A program made the translations under genes and the position numbers. Shown in pieces: positions 1 to 11,221 of a DNA stretch of 64,000 nucleotides (the stretch's first letter is position 1; each line of letters opens with the position of its first letter). Source of the stretch: Aplysia californica (Eukaryota > Mollusca > Gastropoda > Aplysiida > Aplysiidae); contig NW_004797534.1 of assembly GCF_000002075.1 (NCBI RefSeq), positions 64,847 through 128,846 on the forward strand, in the 5' to 3' direction. The notes beneath the pieces were generated by a model. That model was not told the DNA's origin and made no database searches. It saw nothing but the letters and a program-made list of their open reading frames with translations.

Positions 1-36
1 AAGAAGAAGAAGAAGAAGAAGAAGAAGAAGAAGATT
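1..36. repeat. (AAG)n microsatellite
   Basis: The window opens with eleven AAG units followed by A-rich sequence to about 180. It may continue to the left of the window. No coding signal was recognised. Confidence 0.95.
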
Positions 37-289
37 AAAAATACAACAAAAAGAACAACAAACAAAAAACAACAACAACAGTTCAAAAACCCATTTCAAA
101 AAGACTTACAAAAACATACACACGGACCAACAATCCCAAACTACAAACAAGCACACACATATACACAAGGGGCCTATAAACAACTGTGAAATATTTTCCT
201 AGCTCTATCCCCCGCTTCCAGCTTGCTGTGAGGCCTTCTCTTTGCCACATACAGACCAGCCAGGCCCCGTTCTCGCCCGTGAAGACAGT

Positions 290-425
290 GGCCGGCCGGC
301 CTCAAAGCCCGGGGCGTCTGATTGCATATTTATGTTTTACCTCCTTTGTGTGGCCGCGGCACTTCTATTGGCTGGGCGGGTCGACTCGGGTCAGGTCAGG
401 CCAATGGGCAACTGGACACCGGATT
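290..425. promoter_or_regulatory. GC-rich patch with CCAAT and GC boxes
   Basis: A short GC-rich island in AT-rich DNA. It holds an ATTGG (inverted CCAAT) next to GGGCGGG at about 367-379 and a direct CCAAT about 30 bp further on, a spacing typical of animal RNA polymerase II promoters. It lies about 3 kb upstream of the P450 start, so it could feed an untranslated first exon of that gene or belong to a gene left of the window. No TSS, TATA box or splice donor could be fixed, so this is a weak call. Confidence 0.3.
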
Positions 426-449
426 GAATGTCTATGTGTGTGTGTCTGA

Positions 450-1782
450 TTTGTAGCTGTGAAAATTCTAGAGAATATCTATATATCTTATCGCTCGTGT
501 GTTTGACATCAGGGTAACAACTCAGTTATGATGAGACTACACAACAAGTCCAGGGGAGCACTTGCTGATATCTACAATGGCAAGCCTATTTTTCTCAAAA
601 GGCAACACCAACAGCGATTATTTCTGTCCAAATTGGACCGGCGATGTGCTGGGAAATTATGGATGCTCTTGCTCTCATATTGCACCAAAATTTAGATATA
701 GACCTGCCACGTCTTAAAATTTACTTACAAATGCATTCTTATGACGAAATTATAGCTGCATTAGACGAGACACAACAAGGAACACTAATTCCTTAAAAAC
801 TTTTAAGACTTGGTACGTGACAGATAGAAGGAGTCATGGGTAAAAACTAAGGATTTTTGTTCAAGACCCAAATCTTTTACGCTGACAAAGATCCCTTTGT
901 CTTAACATTCTCCCAACTGCTAACTGGTGGCTTCATTCAAAGATACCTTATGGGCGGGGGAGAGGGGGGGGGGTTAAATTAACGATTTTTGGGTCAATTT
1001 AAGGTCTTCGGACTTTTTACGTATTATAAAACTCCAATCACTTGTAAATCTAAAAAAGTGCTTATTCTTCTTGTTACAATCATCATCTTTCAGATGTTCT
1101 GTCATAGAACTTTCATTTTGCCTATTATGTAACAGAATGTCGTTTTTTCTCAAAACTTCAATTTTTGATGTTTTTTTTACATCTATTTTTTTTTGGGGGG
1201 GGGGGGGATTCCAATGAAATTTTCTGGGATTGTTATTCATACCATAACCTAACTTAATACAGGTGGGAAATAAAATCGATGCTTTCATGAATGAGTTACA
1301 TGGATTAATATGTAATCGAATTCAGAGGCAAGAGCAGGGGTAGGTCAGTTATCCGACTTTAACTTTTTTCCTGTTTAAGATATTTTCCAAGATCCCAACG
1401 GTATGAAATTTTGTATTGAGTATATCTATCAATTTACCAAATTTGAACAAATTTGGTTTGGTAAATAAAAAATCCTTTTTACTTTTATGAAAGCTGTTTA
1501 TTTTCAATATGGCGGCCGTTACCATGGCAACCGTACACTTAACCAAAAAAATTAAAGTTACATTTTATGTTTTCCTGTTATACCTCCTTGCTATAGGGCT
1601 TTATCTAAAAAGACCATCGTTACCGAGATGGGTTTATAACCCCCCCCCCCTTAACACTTGTTGTAGCCAATGTGCTAGAGTGTTCTTAAATTACACTCTG
1701 TCTTTTATTACTAAGTTTGCTTGTTAAAGTCAAATATGATCTATATTTCATGTTCACTTTTCGATTACTATCCAACAGAAAT
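450..1782. other. Intergenic stretch without a recognised gene
   Basis: AT-rich sequence with short G runs (about 960-973, 1194-1207) and a C run (1640-1649). A short open stretch at 560-795 encodes a plausible-looking 45 to 70-residue peptide, but no family was recognised and it has no clear start or splice site. An inverted repeat around 1435-1465 (ACCAAATTTG pattern) forms a small hairpin. Nothing else could be supported. Confidence 0.4.
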
Positions 1783-2028
1783 GGTCGCTTTTAAGTACAA
1801 GCGGGCTAACCCAGATTTCGGGGTTTTTCAGAAATCTTGACCTACCCCTAAAGTGGACATTGCCCTACCTGTAGGAGAAGCTCGGTTTCATTGGTGTGTA
1901 TATTTGTTTATATATAGATAAAACTTCCTTTGTCTTTTAAAGAAGCTGAACAAGGGGCAAAAACTTTACCTTCGATTTTCTCAAAAGCAGCATTTTTCGG
2001 GATAGCCTCTTAGTGCTTAAAAGCGACC
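1783..2028. mobile_element. Short TIR element (MITE), GGTCGCTTTTAAG family, copy 1
   Basis: Terminal inverted repeats GGTCGCTTTTAAG (left) and CTTAAAAGCGACC (right) bound 246 bp with no coding capacity. A second copy of about the same length, in the opposite orientation and roughly 80% identical by eye, lies at 53092-53331. Two matching copies at distant loci support a mobile element. The superfamily is unknown because no convincing target-site duplication is shared by both copies; AAAT flanks this copy on both sides. Confidence 0.75.
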
Positions 2029-2058
2029 AAATAATCAATGAATTGTCACCTTATACTT

Positions 2059-2417
2059 AAATAATAATAATAATAAATAAATAGCATTTGTATAGCGCAT
2101 GTCCCCACTCGAAAGCAAGCTCTATGCGGTTTACACTATATTGTTACCCCAGCAGACCATAGAACACTCAAAAACATTCTCAGCTTCCTAGGAAGCATAC
2201 AGTGCAAGCAGCCAGTTAAGCGCTCAAACACTAACAAATTGACAAGACCTTTCAAAGTCTATAGCTGGGTACCCATTCCAACCAAGGTGAAATGAGGAAA
2301 ATTCATGTAAAGTGTCTTTCCCTAAGGACACGACGTCGGGCCCGCGGCTTTAACCCCGAACCCGCAACCTCATGATTACGAGTCCGGTAGCATAACCACT
2401 AGGCCACCGACGCCACT
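2059..2417 (-). mobile_element. tRNA-derived SINE, (ATT)n-tailed family, full-length copy
   Basis: Read on the minus strand, the element starts at about 2417 with a tRNA-like head: an A-box-like GTGGCCTAGTGG and a B-box-like GCGGGTTCGGGGTT. The body is about 250 bp and the tail has GCGCTATACAAATGC followed by ATT/ATTT repeats. The 3' half recurs at 33836-33995 and the tail at 25970-26035 and 31378-31450, so this is a dispersed family. It abuts the MITE at 1783-2028. No target duplication was found. Confidence 0.8.
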
Positions 2418-2924
2418 AGCCTATGTGTGAAACTCCGATATTACGAGTAAAAAAAATTATTATACCGCTAAAACTAAAATACGTAGATCTATTTAAGTTG
2501 TTCAATGTTGCCAAAAATACTACCTCAGAACAGGCCTTATCGTTTATGTCATCTTAATACCGTTCTTGTTCCACTTATTGTTTGACTCTGGTCATTTCTG
2601 GATAACGATATTTATCTTCGTGTTGTAGAAGTGTTAGTTGTCTTGCACTGGAACCCGTTTACCATCGTATCTGGTCTTGCCATAATGGGCTTTTGTCATA
2701 TGTATGTATCAAAATCTGGCCATCTCCATTGCATTGTTGTCATCTTGCTGTGCTGGTCCGCTGGATTCATTCAAACTTCGATTGTCGTGATCATGTCAGA
2801 TGAAGATATAGATCTATATCTAGATTAAATGTGTGCGTAAGGGTGGCCTGCCCTAAGAGTTTCCGAAACTCAGTTTGTTTCTAATTATTTTATTTTTTTG
2901 GTATGCCAATTTATCTTCTCTATT

Positions 2925-3152
2925 ATAGAGTCTAGAATCTAGATCTAGATCTAGAGATCTAGATCTAGATAAATAAATCAAGTAGAACTTTGTACATAGG
3001 CCTATAATTTGTTCTACTGACTCTGTGACTAGACATTGGCCTAGGCTAGATTCTCCTTTTTGTGTGCCTTGTCTACTTTTTTTTCTTTTTTCTCCTAGAC
3101 TCTAGAAGTAGATCTAGATTCTAGATCTAGAATTAAATCTAGATCTATTTTT
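2925..3152. repeat. AGATCT/TCTAGA hexamer patches
   Basis: Two clusters of tandem or near-tandem CTAGAT/AGATCT units, at about 2930-2975 and 3095-3152, with a further short run near 2808-2828. The unit is self-complementary, so both strands read alike. The patch lies 275 bp upstream of the P450 start codon. Similar patches lie at 47480-47660, 48586-48770 and 60245-60430. Confidence 0.85.
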
Positions 3153-3424
3153 CTTTACTTGTTGCTCTCCCAAAAACTCTTTAAAATGACATATGCCTAG
3201 AAGGACTTCCAACACATTATAATACAAAAAGAAAGGCATGTATATCTGTTTTGTACTCCTCAACACCAGCCATGCTGCCTTTCTAAAATGCTAAAAGTAT
3301 GATTTATATATGAATATATAAATGGTTACAAGGCTCTTTCCTTCTTTCATTCTTTCCAAAAACTAGGTGACAAGTTTGATTACCGAGCTATCTGAGCTGC
3401 TCTTAAATAAAATAGCACATCACC

Positions 3425-6400
3425 ATGTTTTGGGATATTGTACAAAGCTTTGGTTTGAGTCCTCTGGTGTTTGTGGTGCTGCTGCTGACCCTGGTCTACT
3501 TTTTCATGCCTCGGTCAAACCAGCCAGTCAACATCCCTCCCATCCCTCAGAGACCGTTCCCATTTTTAGGACACTTTCCAATGATTGCAAAAAACCCGAG
3601 GGGGAAAATGGAAGAGTGGACTGCAAAGTAAGTCTTGTGATTGTCATTGGTGTCTATTAATAGCTTTGAATAATTTAGACAATATTTCAAGTAATACGAG
3701 ATATTTCATTTTGGTTACTAAAATGTATAGTGCGTACATGAAAGCAAAATTGATCCATGCTAATACTAATAGCCTACTACTAGTAGTGCAATAGTGTGAC
3801 CTTCTTGGTGCTTACAGAGCTAGTCTTATATTATTATAGACTTATATTATTATGGATGGATGGATGGATTTAGAGAGATAGACAAATCAATCAGTTGATA
3901 GATAAATAAATAAATTAATAGTTGTAGACAGATACAGTATAACACGGAATGCTCGAATACGTCGAGACGGGCCTCGGTAGTTTGAGAGATCCGTAGTTCG
4001 AGGGATTTCTTGCAAAGATGAAGAAGAAAAAAGCAGGATGGCAGACACAGTTCGATGGACGCGGAATTTCAAATCTTCTGTGTTAAACCTATCCGTGTTA
4101 GATCTATACTGTATATATATATATATCTATTTATGTGTGCTCACTGAGTGCTCAGATGCATAGATCACCTAGCACCATGGCGGTGTTCGTCCAGTGGTGT
4201 CCCACTCCTTGACGCAACAGGCTCTATCTTTCCTGGTCTCTGCTTTGATGTATTATTTCATGAAGTCTTAGACCTCTGTTGGATTTTACATTTTCAATGG
4301 ATGATGCTGGAGGTCTTCCCTTATTTCTCATTGTCTCTATTTTTCCCAGCAGGACAGTTGTTGTTCGAGGGGGGGGGGGGGGGGTGTTTCTGTTTGTGTT
4401 ATATGTTATATATTATATATATTCTTTAATTCCAGCGGGTCCATCTGCTCCAATTTCATTGCCGAACAACGGGCTATCACCAACACAGAAACTACATCAA
4501 CTACTTGTTTGACACTAACCCACTTGCTACCACAGACATCGTTATCTTTACAGGCAGCCTTTCAACACTAGAGACACTTGAGAGTGGGACTGATGTGAAC
4601 AAAGATATATTGCACCTGATTTGGAGTCTACATAATTTGATAAGTAGGCACCACGTCAGAGTAGTCCTACACTGGATTCCTGCCCACACTGGGATACCGG
4701 GAAATGAAAGAGCTGATGCTCTGGCAAAGAAAGGAGCTGGCCTCCCTCAGCCTGAAATTCCTACGAATTACACCACCTGCTGCCAAATGATCAAGTCAAA
4801 CCTCAAGGAAGAGTGGATGAATGATTGGGCCACAGGTACGATAGGAAGGAGGATGTATGGCCACATGAATAAACCACTGGTCAAAGATCCAATCAATGAG
4901 TTGAGGAGGGGAGATCAATTTATAATCTTCCAACTTAGAACACAACACGTACCCCTCAACCAACATCTCAACCGAATTGGAGTTAAGCAGTCTGCTGCCT
5001 GCCCACTATGTGACTACCCCTCAGAGACTGTGGAACATCATCTGCTCTTCTGTAGAAAACTAACTGATTTAAGGGGATGTTTTCTTCCCAAGCTACCCCA
5101 CACATCTAATTGCCTCTACTCCTCAAGACAACAATTAGAACAAACATGCAACTATTACCAAATGGCATCATGCAGAAGAGTTAACGTTCAGATGCTACTG
5201 GATCGCTAACAACAACAACAACAACAACATATGTGTGTATAATATATATATTATATATCTGAAAAAAATCAGCAAAAGGAGACTCTACAATCTTGGTCAC
5301 ACAAACAGAAACATCTTTTTATGCATGTTCAGTCAAAGTTGTAATGCAACTTTATGTTACGAGAATAAATTGGGTGCTGGTCCACTTGATGGTCTATTGC
5401 AAAAATGTGGTCAACCGTAAGTCCCACCTTACTAAACACAGTTTACCTGACAGTTTACAACAAAGGAATAGACTGGCATCCATTTTGCTCTCTGTGCTTT
5501 ATGTGCATCTCCCTTAAGTATCATTTGTTATGTCTTGATTCAACAGATCCGGCAATATATTCAGCATCTACATCGGAAACCAATTGACAGTTGTTTTGAG
5601 TGGATATGACGTGATGAAGGTATTGTTCTAGTTCTTTTTTGTTCTAAAATTGTGATTATAATCATTAAATGAACATCTGGTCCATGATATTTGTTTTTCC
5701 AGACAAATTCTTTCTTTTCTTTCAAGGCTGAAATAATCTGTATCATTAGCCATACAGAAGAGTGCAAACTCTCAAAAAAATAATGGAACTTATTATATTA
5801 CTGGTAGCTGGTTAGTATAGTGGGAGAGGTTTGACACCCACAGACAAACAAAAATCATCTCGATCAATCTCTTTCAAGGTTACAAATGAAAGTAATACTT
5901 TTGATGAAAAACACGAAAGTAATTCTTTTGGTGTTAACAAATGAAAGTGTGTGTGTGTGAAGCAATTCAGAGAGTTTCTGTCTCACAATACAATATGTTT
6001 CATGTAAGGCTTATCAAAATCGTACTCAAATTTCTTACACATTGTTTGGGAGGGACAGAATAATCATGTCATAAATTTTACTCAGTTTCAAGAAATTTTC
6101 TCTACAGGAAGCTCTAGTCAAGCAGCCAGATATATTCTCTGATCGACCCAAGTTATTTATCCCAAGTTTGACCGAGAATGGATACAAAGGTGGGTGCTTT
6201 TTTTTCTTGCCTTTTTCATGTCTTGTGAGTGAGAATCTGTGCTGAGAGGGTTGTTGAAACCGTACCTTTTGCCTAGTCCTTGTTGCTGTGTCCTGTGTGT
6301 CGTTTTATTCACTTCACAGCCATGTTGACTCAACATATCGAGGATGGTTGGAACTTTTCTCTGACAGATCTTATCCATCTATTGTCATTAGAGATTAGTG

Positions 6401-7989
6401 ATGTCGTTCATTCCTTTTGTATTAAGCTCCACTTGAGTGCTGGCGACTGTTCCAGCAGAGCATTCTTGAACTTTGTTATTTGAGTTAGTTTTCTGTTTCT
6501 TCTACTTGACACAGTTGTTTAGGAGATTAATCTTGACGTATAGATCCCTCTATTTGAGCATCTTCAACATGTTGAAAAGAGTGCCACTCTCACTGCACTT
6601 TTCCTATTTTCTATCACGTATCTTTCCTTTTTCATACTATAAACATATAGACCACTAATGTGTTATTATCTTTTTCAGATCTCCAACATTCCTTTTGACT
6701 TTTTCATTTTTTTCTTTCTTTCTAGGTATACTACCAGCTTCTGGAGAAACCTGGAAAGAGCAAAGAACAGTGACTCTGTCGATTCTGAGGTCATTTGGCA
6801 TGGGGAAAAACTCTTTGGCTGAAAAAATTGGAGAAGAAGTAAGTGTGCATTTTTGGTGCGGTTTATCTGCATTTTTTTGTTCTTGCTTTACAGTTTGTCT
6901 TGTGAAACAGTATCTCAATAAATAAATGAAAAATTCTATGAAATTTACTTTCGTTTTTCCCTTCTTCTCTTTGAAAATTCTCAATTAATGCTCCTAACAA
7001 ATATTTGAAGACTGGACCTTGAATAATGAGGTTCATTTGCATGAGAAATGAACCTCTTGAAAAATGTGATGTCCGATTGCTTTTTACCTAATATTTTCAT
7101 GTGGTTTGATCAAGACATCGGCTATGGAAAGGCGACGGACTAATACACTTAAGCACAGGATTTAGACTACGGAATAAAGGCAGGGAGGGATGAGATTTGA
7201 GTTCGTAGTATAGGGGAGGAGGAATGGGGGATCGTAACCTTACAAAAAGGAAACAGGCTTCAGTTCAGGATTATATTCAGACCGAAGAGCATTGGGATTG
7301 AGTTTGTATTAGTGTGTGTATATAAGTGTGTTGGTGTCTGTTTTTATATGTGTATATTTTTGGTTGAGTGAAACGGGAGAGGGACAGAAGGAGGGGGGGG
7401 GGAGAGGAGAAAAGCTTTCAGATCGGGATGTTTTATACCATCTTGTTTGTATTATTTTCTCCAGGACATCGCACTTCTTGCACAGTGAATTAAATTTCTA
7501 AACTGGAGAACATACAAGTTGCCCTAGCTGTGGCAAGCAAAAATTGTAGTGATGTGTTTGACCAAACACAGTCATGTACAATGATGATGTAGACAGGACC
7601 CTGACTTTCTTCTCGTTTGAAATTATAGTGACCCTTGCATACCGGTACTTTATTTTTCTAGGTTGAGGCCTACGTGGATGCTTTGAAGGACTTAAAGAGT
7701 GAGCCTAGCAATGTCAGAACACTGACCAACAACTGTGTGTCTAACGTCATCTGCAACATCATCTTTGGCAAGCGATTTGACCTCGGAGACCCCTACTTTG
7801 TCCATTTATTGGAGATTCTCAATGAGCAAGTAATATTAACGATGAAGATGATGATGATGATGATACTCTCTATAATTGTAACTAGATTATATTGCACATT
7901 TCCTAGAGAGAAGGCTAGGCTTGTTTTCTGCAAAAGAACCCTTTCATGAATCCCTCTCCCTCTTACTCTCTCTCTTTTTTTCTCTCTGC

Positions 7990-8054
<65 letters not shown>

Positions 8055-10012
8055 GAGTGTTTGTGTGTATGTGTGTGCGCGCGTGCGGGCAGGAACAGCA
8101 ACTATTCTGCAAGGCCAATTGACGAAGGGCACAATGAGACGATGTGCTAGACCAATGGTTTTCAAAGTGGGCGCTAGCGCCCCCTTGGGGGCGGTAGCGA
8201 CAGTTTGGGGGGCGCTGTGACAAAATTGGGCGATTGGGGGGCGTTGCGGGGGCGGTGTTGAATTTTCATGAAATGTAAAAGAAAATAAATAAATAAATGA
8301 ATAAATAAAATGGTGAAGGGAAAGAAGCCACATAAAACAAACAGAATAAGCTGATAAAAGTCAAAGAAACGGTTATCTTAGGCATAGTTTACAAAACTGC
8401 TTACTACAAAAAACTTTCTTTCCCAGCACACAAAGCCCATAATGATGAGATATTCACGCCTGGCAAATTTCAACAGTTTTCCCTTACGAATAACTGGCCA
8501 ATAAAAGTTTTGATTTGCCTGTTTTGCGCGAAAGTTATTTTCTCCTTTGTTTTGATTTGCAAAACTGACATCTTGATTTGAAGCCAGTCGATCGCTGAGT
8601 GACAATACCGTTCAAAGATGTATTGATGGGATGTCAGCAAATGTTGAGGAGTCATTGTGCCAAATGCATAAAAGACGTACGTTCAGTTTTTAGCTGGGAG
8701 AGTCCACTTTGCAGGGAAATGAAGCTTTGCTTTTTGCTTATATGCAGTTCAAAGAGAGTGAGGAAATAATGCAAGAATTGTTATTTGCGAAAATATTGGA
8801 AACATACAAAAGGCGAATCCATTTTCAAATTGGTCCAATAATTTTTCGAGGAGAAACAGATCCCTCTGACCAATAGTTGCCTGAGAAACAGATGGGGCAC
8901 CGTTGATGACAGGTCCGTACTGTTTATTTATAAGCGTTTTAAAGAAATCAGCCCCATTGACATTCACAGACAGCTTGACGGAGACACTGAATGAAGGGCG
9001 GGTGTCTGACGAGGAACTAGAAATATACCAACCACCACAGAGATTTGCATGCTGATTTGAAGACAAGGGTTAGTGATATTTTTTAACTGGAAATTTCAGA
9101 CTGGGTAGGCCCTGCTGGACCCATTCAACACTGAAACATGTGGTAACTTGGCAGTAGCAATTGAAGAAGAGCTTCTGAAAATGAAAAGTGACTTTGAAAT
9201 CAAACCTTTGTTTAGGAAGTCGTACCAGTCATTCTGGTTGAAGACTTGTGGAAGACAATTAATATCTCTCCCTGTGGGAAAAGATCAAGAAGCTGTTCAT
9301 CGCTTTTCCCCACCTCCTATCTAGTAGAAAGGGGATTCAGTGCAGTGGCAAGTTTGCTAACAAAACAGAGGAACAAACTAAGGATCACAGAGCTTGGGGA
9401 TTTGCGTCTGCCACTTTCCAGTCTGAAACCCGTTGGTTTCGTCTCACAAGGTTCATCCTTCCCATGGGGGACTCTCGTGGCATAGAGGTTAAGGTGTTGG
9501 CTTCTCATTCAAAAGGTCCCGGGTTCGAATCCGAGTGGCGACCGAAAAATTTTCTTCTCTATATTTGTCTCCTTTCACCTCATTTCCTGCTCTCTAGCAA
9601 TGTTCTGTCGTCTGCTTTCGTCTCCTCTTTCTACCCCCACCCCCTCACCTCCTTTGCCCCTTCCTCTGGGCTCCTGATTCTTTCTGCAGCCTTTCTACTG
9701 CTACTCCTTGGCTTCTTCTTACTGCTGTCTTTCAGCCACCTCCTGATCTTCTGGTAGGAAAGATCCTTCTCGGACAAGGGCGAAAAATCTCGGAGGACCC
9801 GTGTGCAAGTTGCGCACGTTAAAGATCCCTTGGTGGTCTAAAATCGATAAGAGTAGGCTTCGGCCGCCACCCGGGCAAAATTCCAAATTTCCTACCAAAT
9901 AAAAATATTAGGTGTGTCCCGCGCGCTCATATGACCTATGCAGTTGCGAGCGCCGTAAAACACTTTACAAAAACAAACATCCTTCCCATTAAGTAGGTGT
10001 TAGTGACTTATT

Positions 10013-10049
<37 letters not shown>

Positions 10050-10184
10050 TTACTCCATAGTTTACCCTTACTTGATACCTCAGTGTGTTTTATTTTTATT
10101 TTTAAGGTGTTGGCCTCTCATTCATATATACTCACTTGTTTAATAGAGTTTGTTATGTGCATGTGTTACCGCTGCTGCTGAAAC

Positions 10185-10219
<35 letters not shown>

Positions 10220-11156
10220 GTGATGATGGTGATGGTGGTGGTGGTGGTGGTGATGATTACAGACTAATATCCAAGCATACTTTTTCTTTCTTGTGGTTTA
10301 TGTTTTTAATTTTAGTAGAGGTTTTACGGCGCCTGATAAGATCATGATATGAGCGCCAAGTGGTTTATCACATTTGAACAACTTAACATATTATTCTTTA
10401 TGTTTTGCTATGGATATATACAAATCACAGGCCACTTTATTGCATCGTGTTGATGGGAGAAAACGTTTCATAAAGATAATGACAATCTGTTTTCAAACCA
10501 ATGATCATTGATTTATTTGTGGCTTCCTTCTAATATTGGGATAATACACGTATTAATTCTATTCAGAACCAAATCATTAGAATTTAGGCACGATGTAATG
10601 TACCCTGCTGTTTGAGCTCTCCCTTAATCTGTGATTGTTAATATTCATGTCGTTATGTCAGATTGATAGTTTGGGCGGAGTGGAAGGGGGGGGCGGGCGC
10701 TGGGACTCGGTTGGGTGAAAACGAGAGCGGTTGGCGAAAACAGTTTGAAAACCACTGTGCTAGACCAAGGTTGCGCTAAATCATTTACACCATTTATGCA
10801 TCAACACCAAAGCGTGTTCAGCTTTCCCCTTCCCTCCCCTGTGTACACATTTGACACATCATAAAATTTTAATGTGTAAATAATCATCTAGGCCTACTGT
10901 GAGTTATGTAGGAGCAATGCACCATCAATGTTGGCTTTTTTTTTCTTTTTTTGTTTTGCTTCATCTTCTTTTTTCTCCATTCTTGTCCATTTGTTTTTGG
11001 GATGATGTCGATGGTTGGATCACTCTTATAGCTAAGCATGTCTGTCAGAATGCCTGTTATAAAAGAAGTTTTTAATTTTTATTGTAAATTAAAAGAGATT
11101 GAACAAAGAGATTATAAGCCTGCAAAAGCCAAAATCCTGTTATAAACGAGACTGTT

Positions 11157-11221
<65 letters not shown>

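Larger units (their letters stand above)
8153..10757 (+). mobile_element. hAT DNA transposon (ZBED5/Charlie-like), dead, in P450 intron 5
   Basis: A perfect 8-bp target duplication TGCTAGAC flanks it (8145-8152 and 10758-10765), the hallmark size for hAT. The ends are CAATGGTTTTCAAAGTGGG and, reverse-complemented, CAGTGGTTTTCAAACTG, matching the common hAT end CAGTGGTTxTCAAACTG. Inside, on the plus strand, are decayed transposase pieces: LSDNTVQRCIDGMSANVE and GESTLQGNEALLFAY (about 8595-8790), where the expected catalytic Asp of DEST is Gly and a TAG stop lies three codons earlier, and the hAT dimerisation end SYLVERGFSAVASLLTKQRN (about 9315-9380). A SINE lies inside it at 9466-9977, so the original element was about 2.1 kb. 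Microsatellites follow at 10010-10260. Confidence 0.9.

Noticed and set aside
480-795. Possible small gene or last exon upstream of the P450
   Set aside because: Two overlapping frames look mildly protein-like, but there is no clear start, splice site or family, and both are short.
4505-5209. 234-codon frame as a host RNase H gene
   Set aside because: Sequence motifs, zinc-knuckle tail, (AAC)n end and a lost catalytic Asp show a truncated LINE.
7793-8333. Several long frames encoding QTDR or SVCL repeats
   Set aside because: Translations of the (CTGT)n microsatellite.
9466-9541. Possible tRNA gene with a good B box
   Set aside because: The ends do not pair as an acceptor stem and the sequence continues into a SINE body with a 12-bp target duplication; it is a SINE head.
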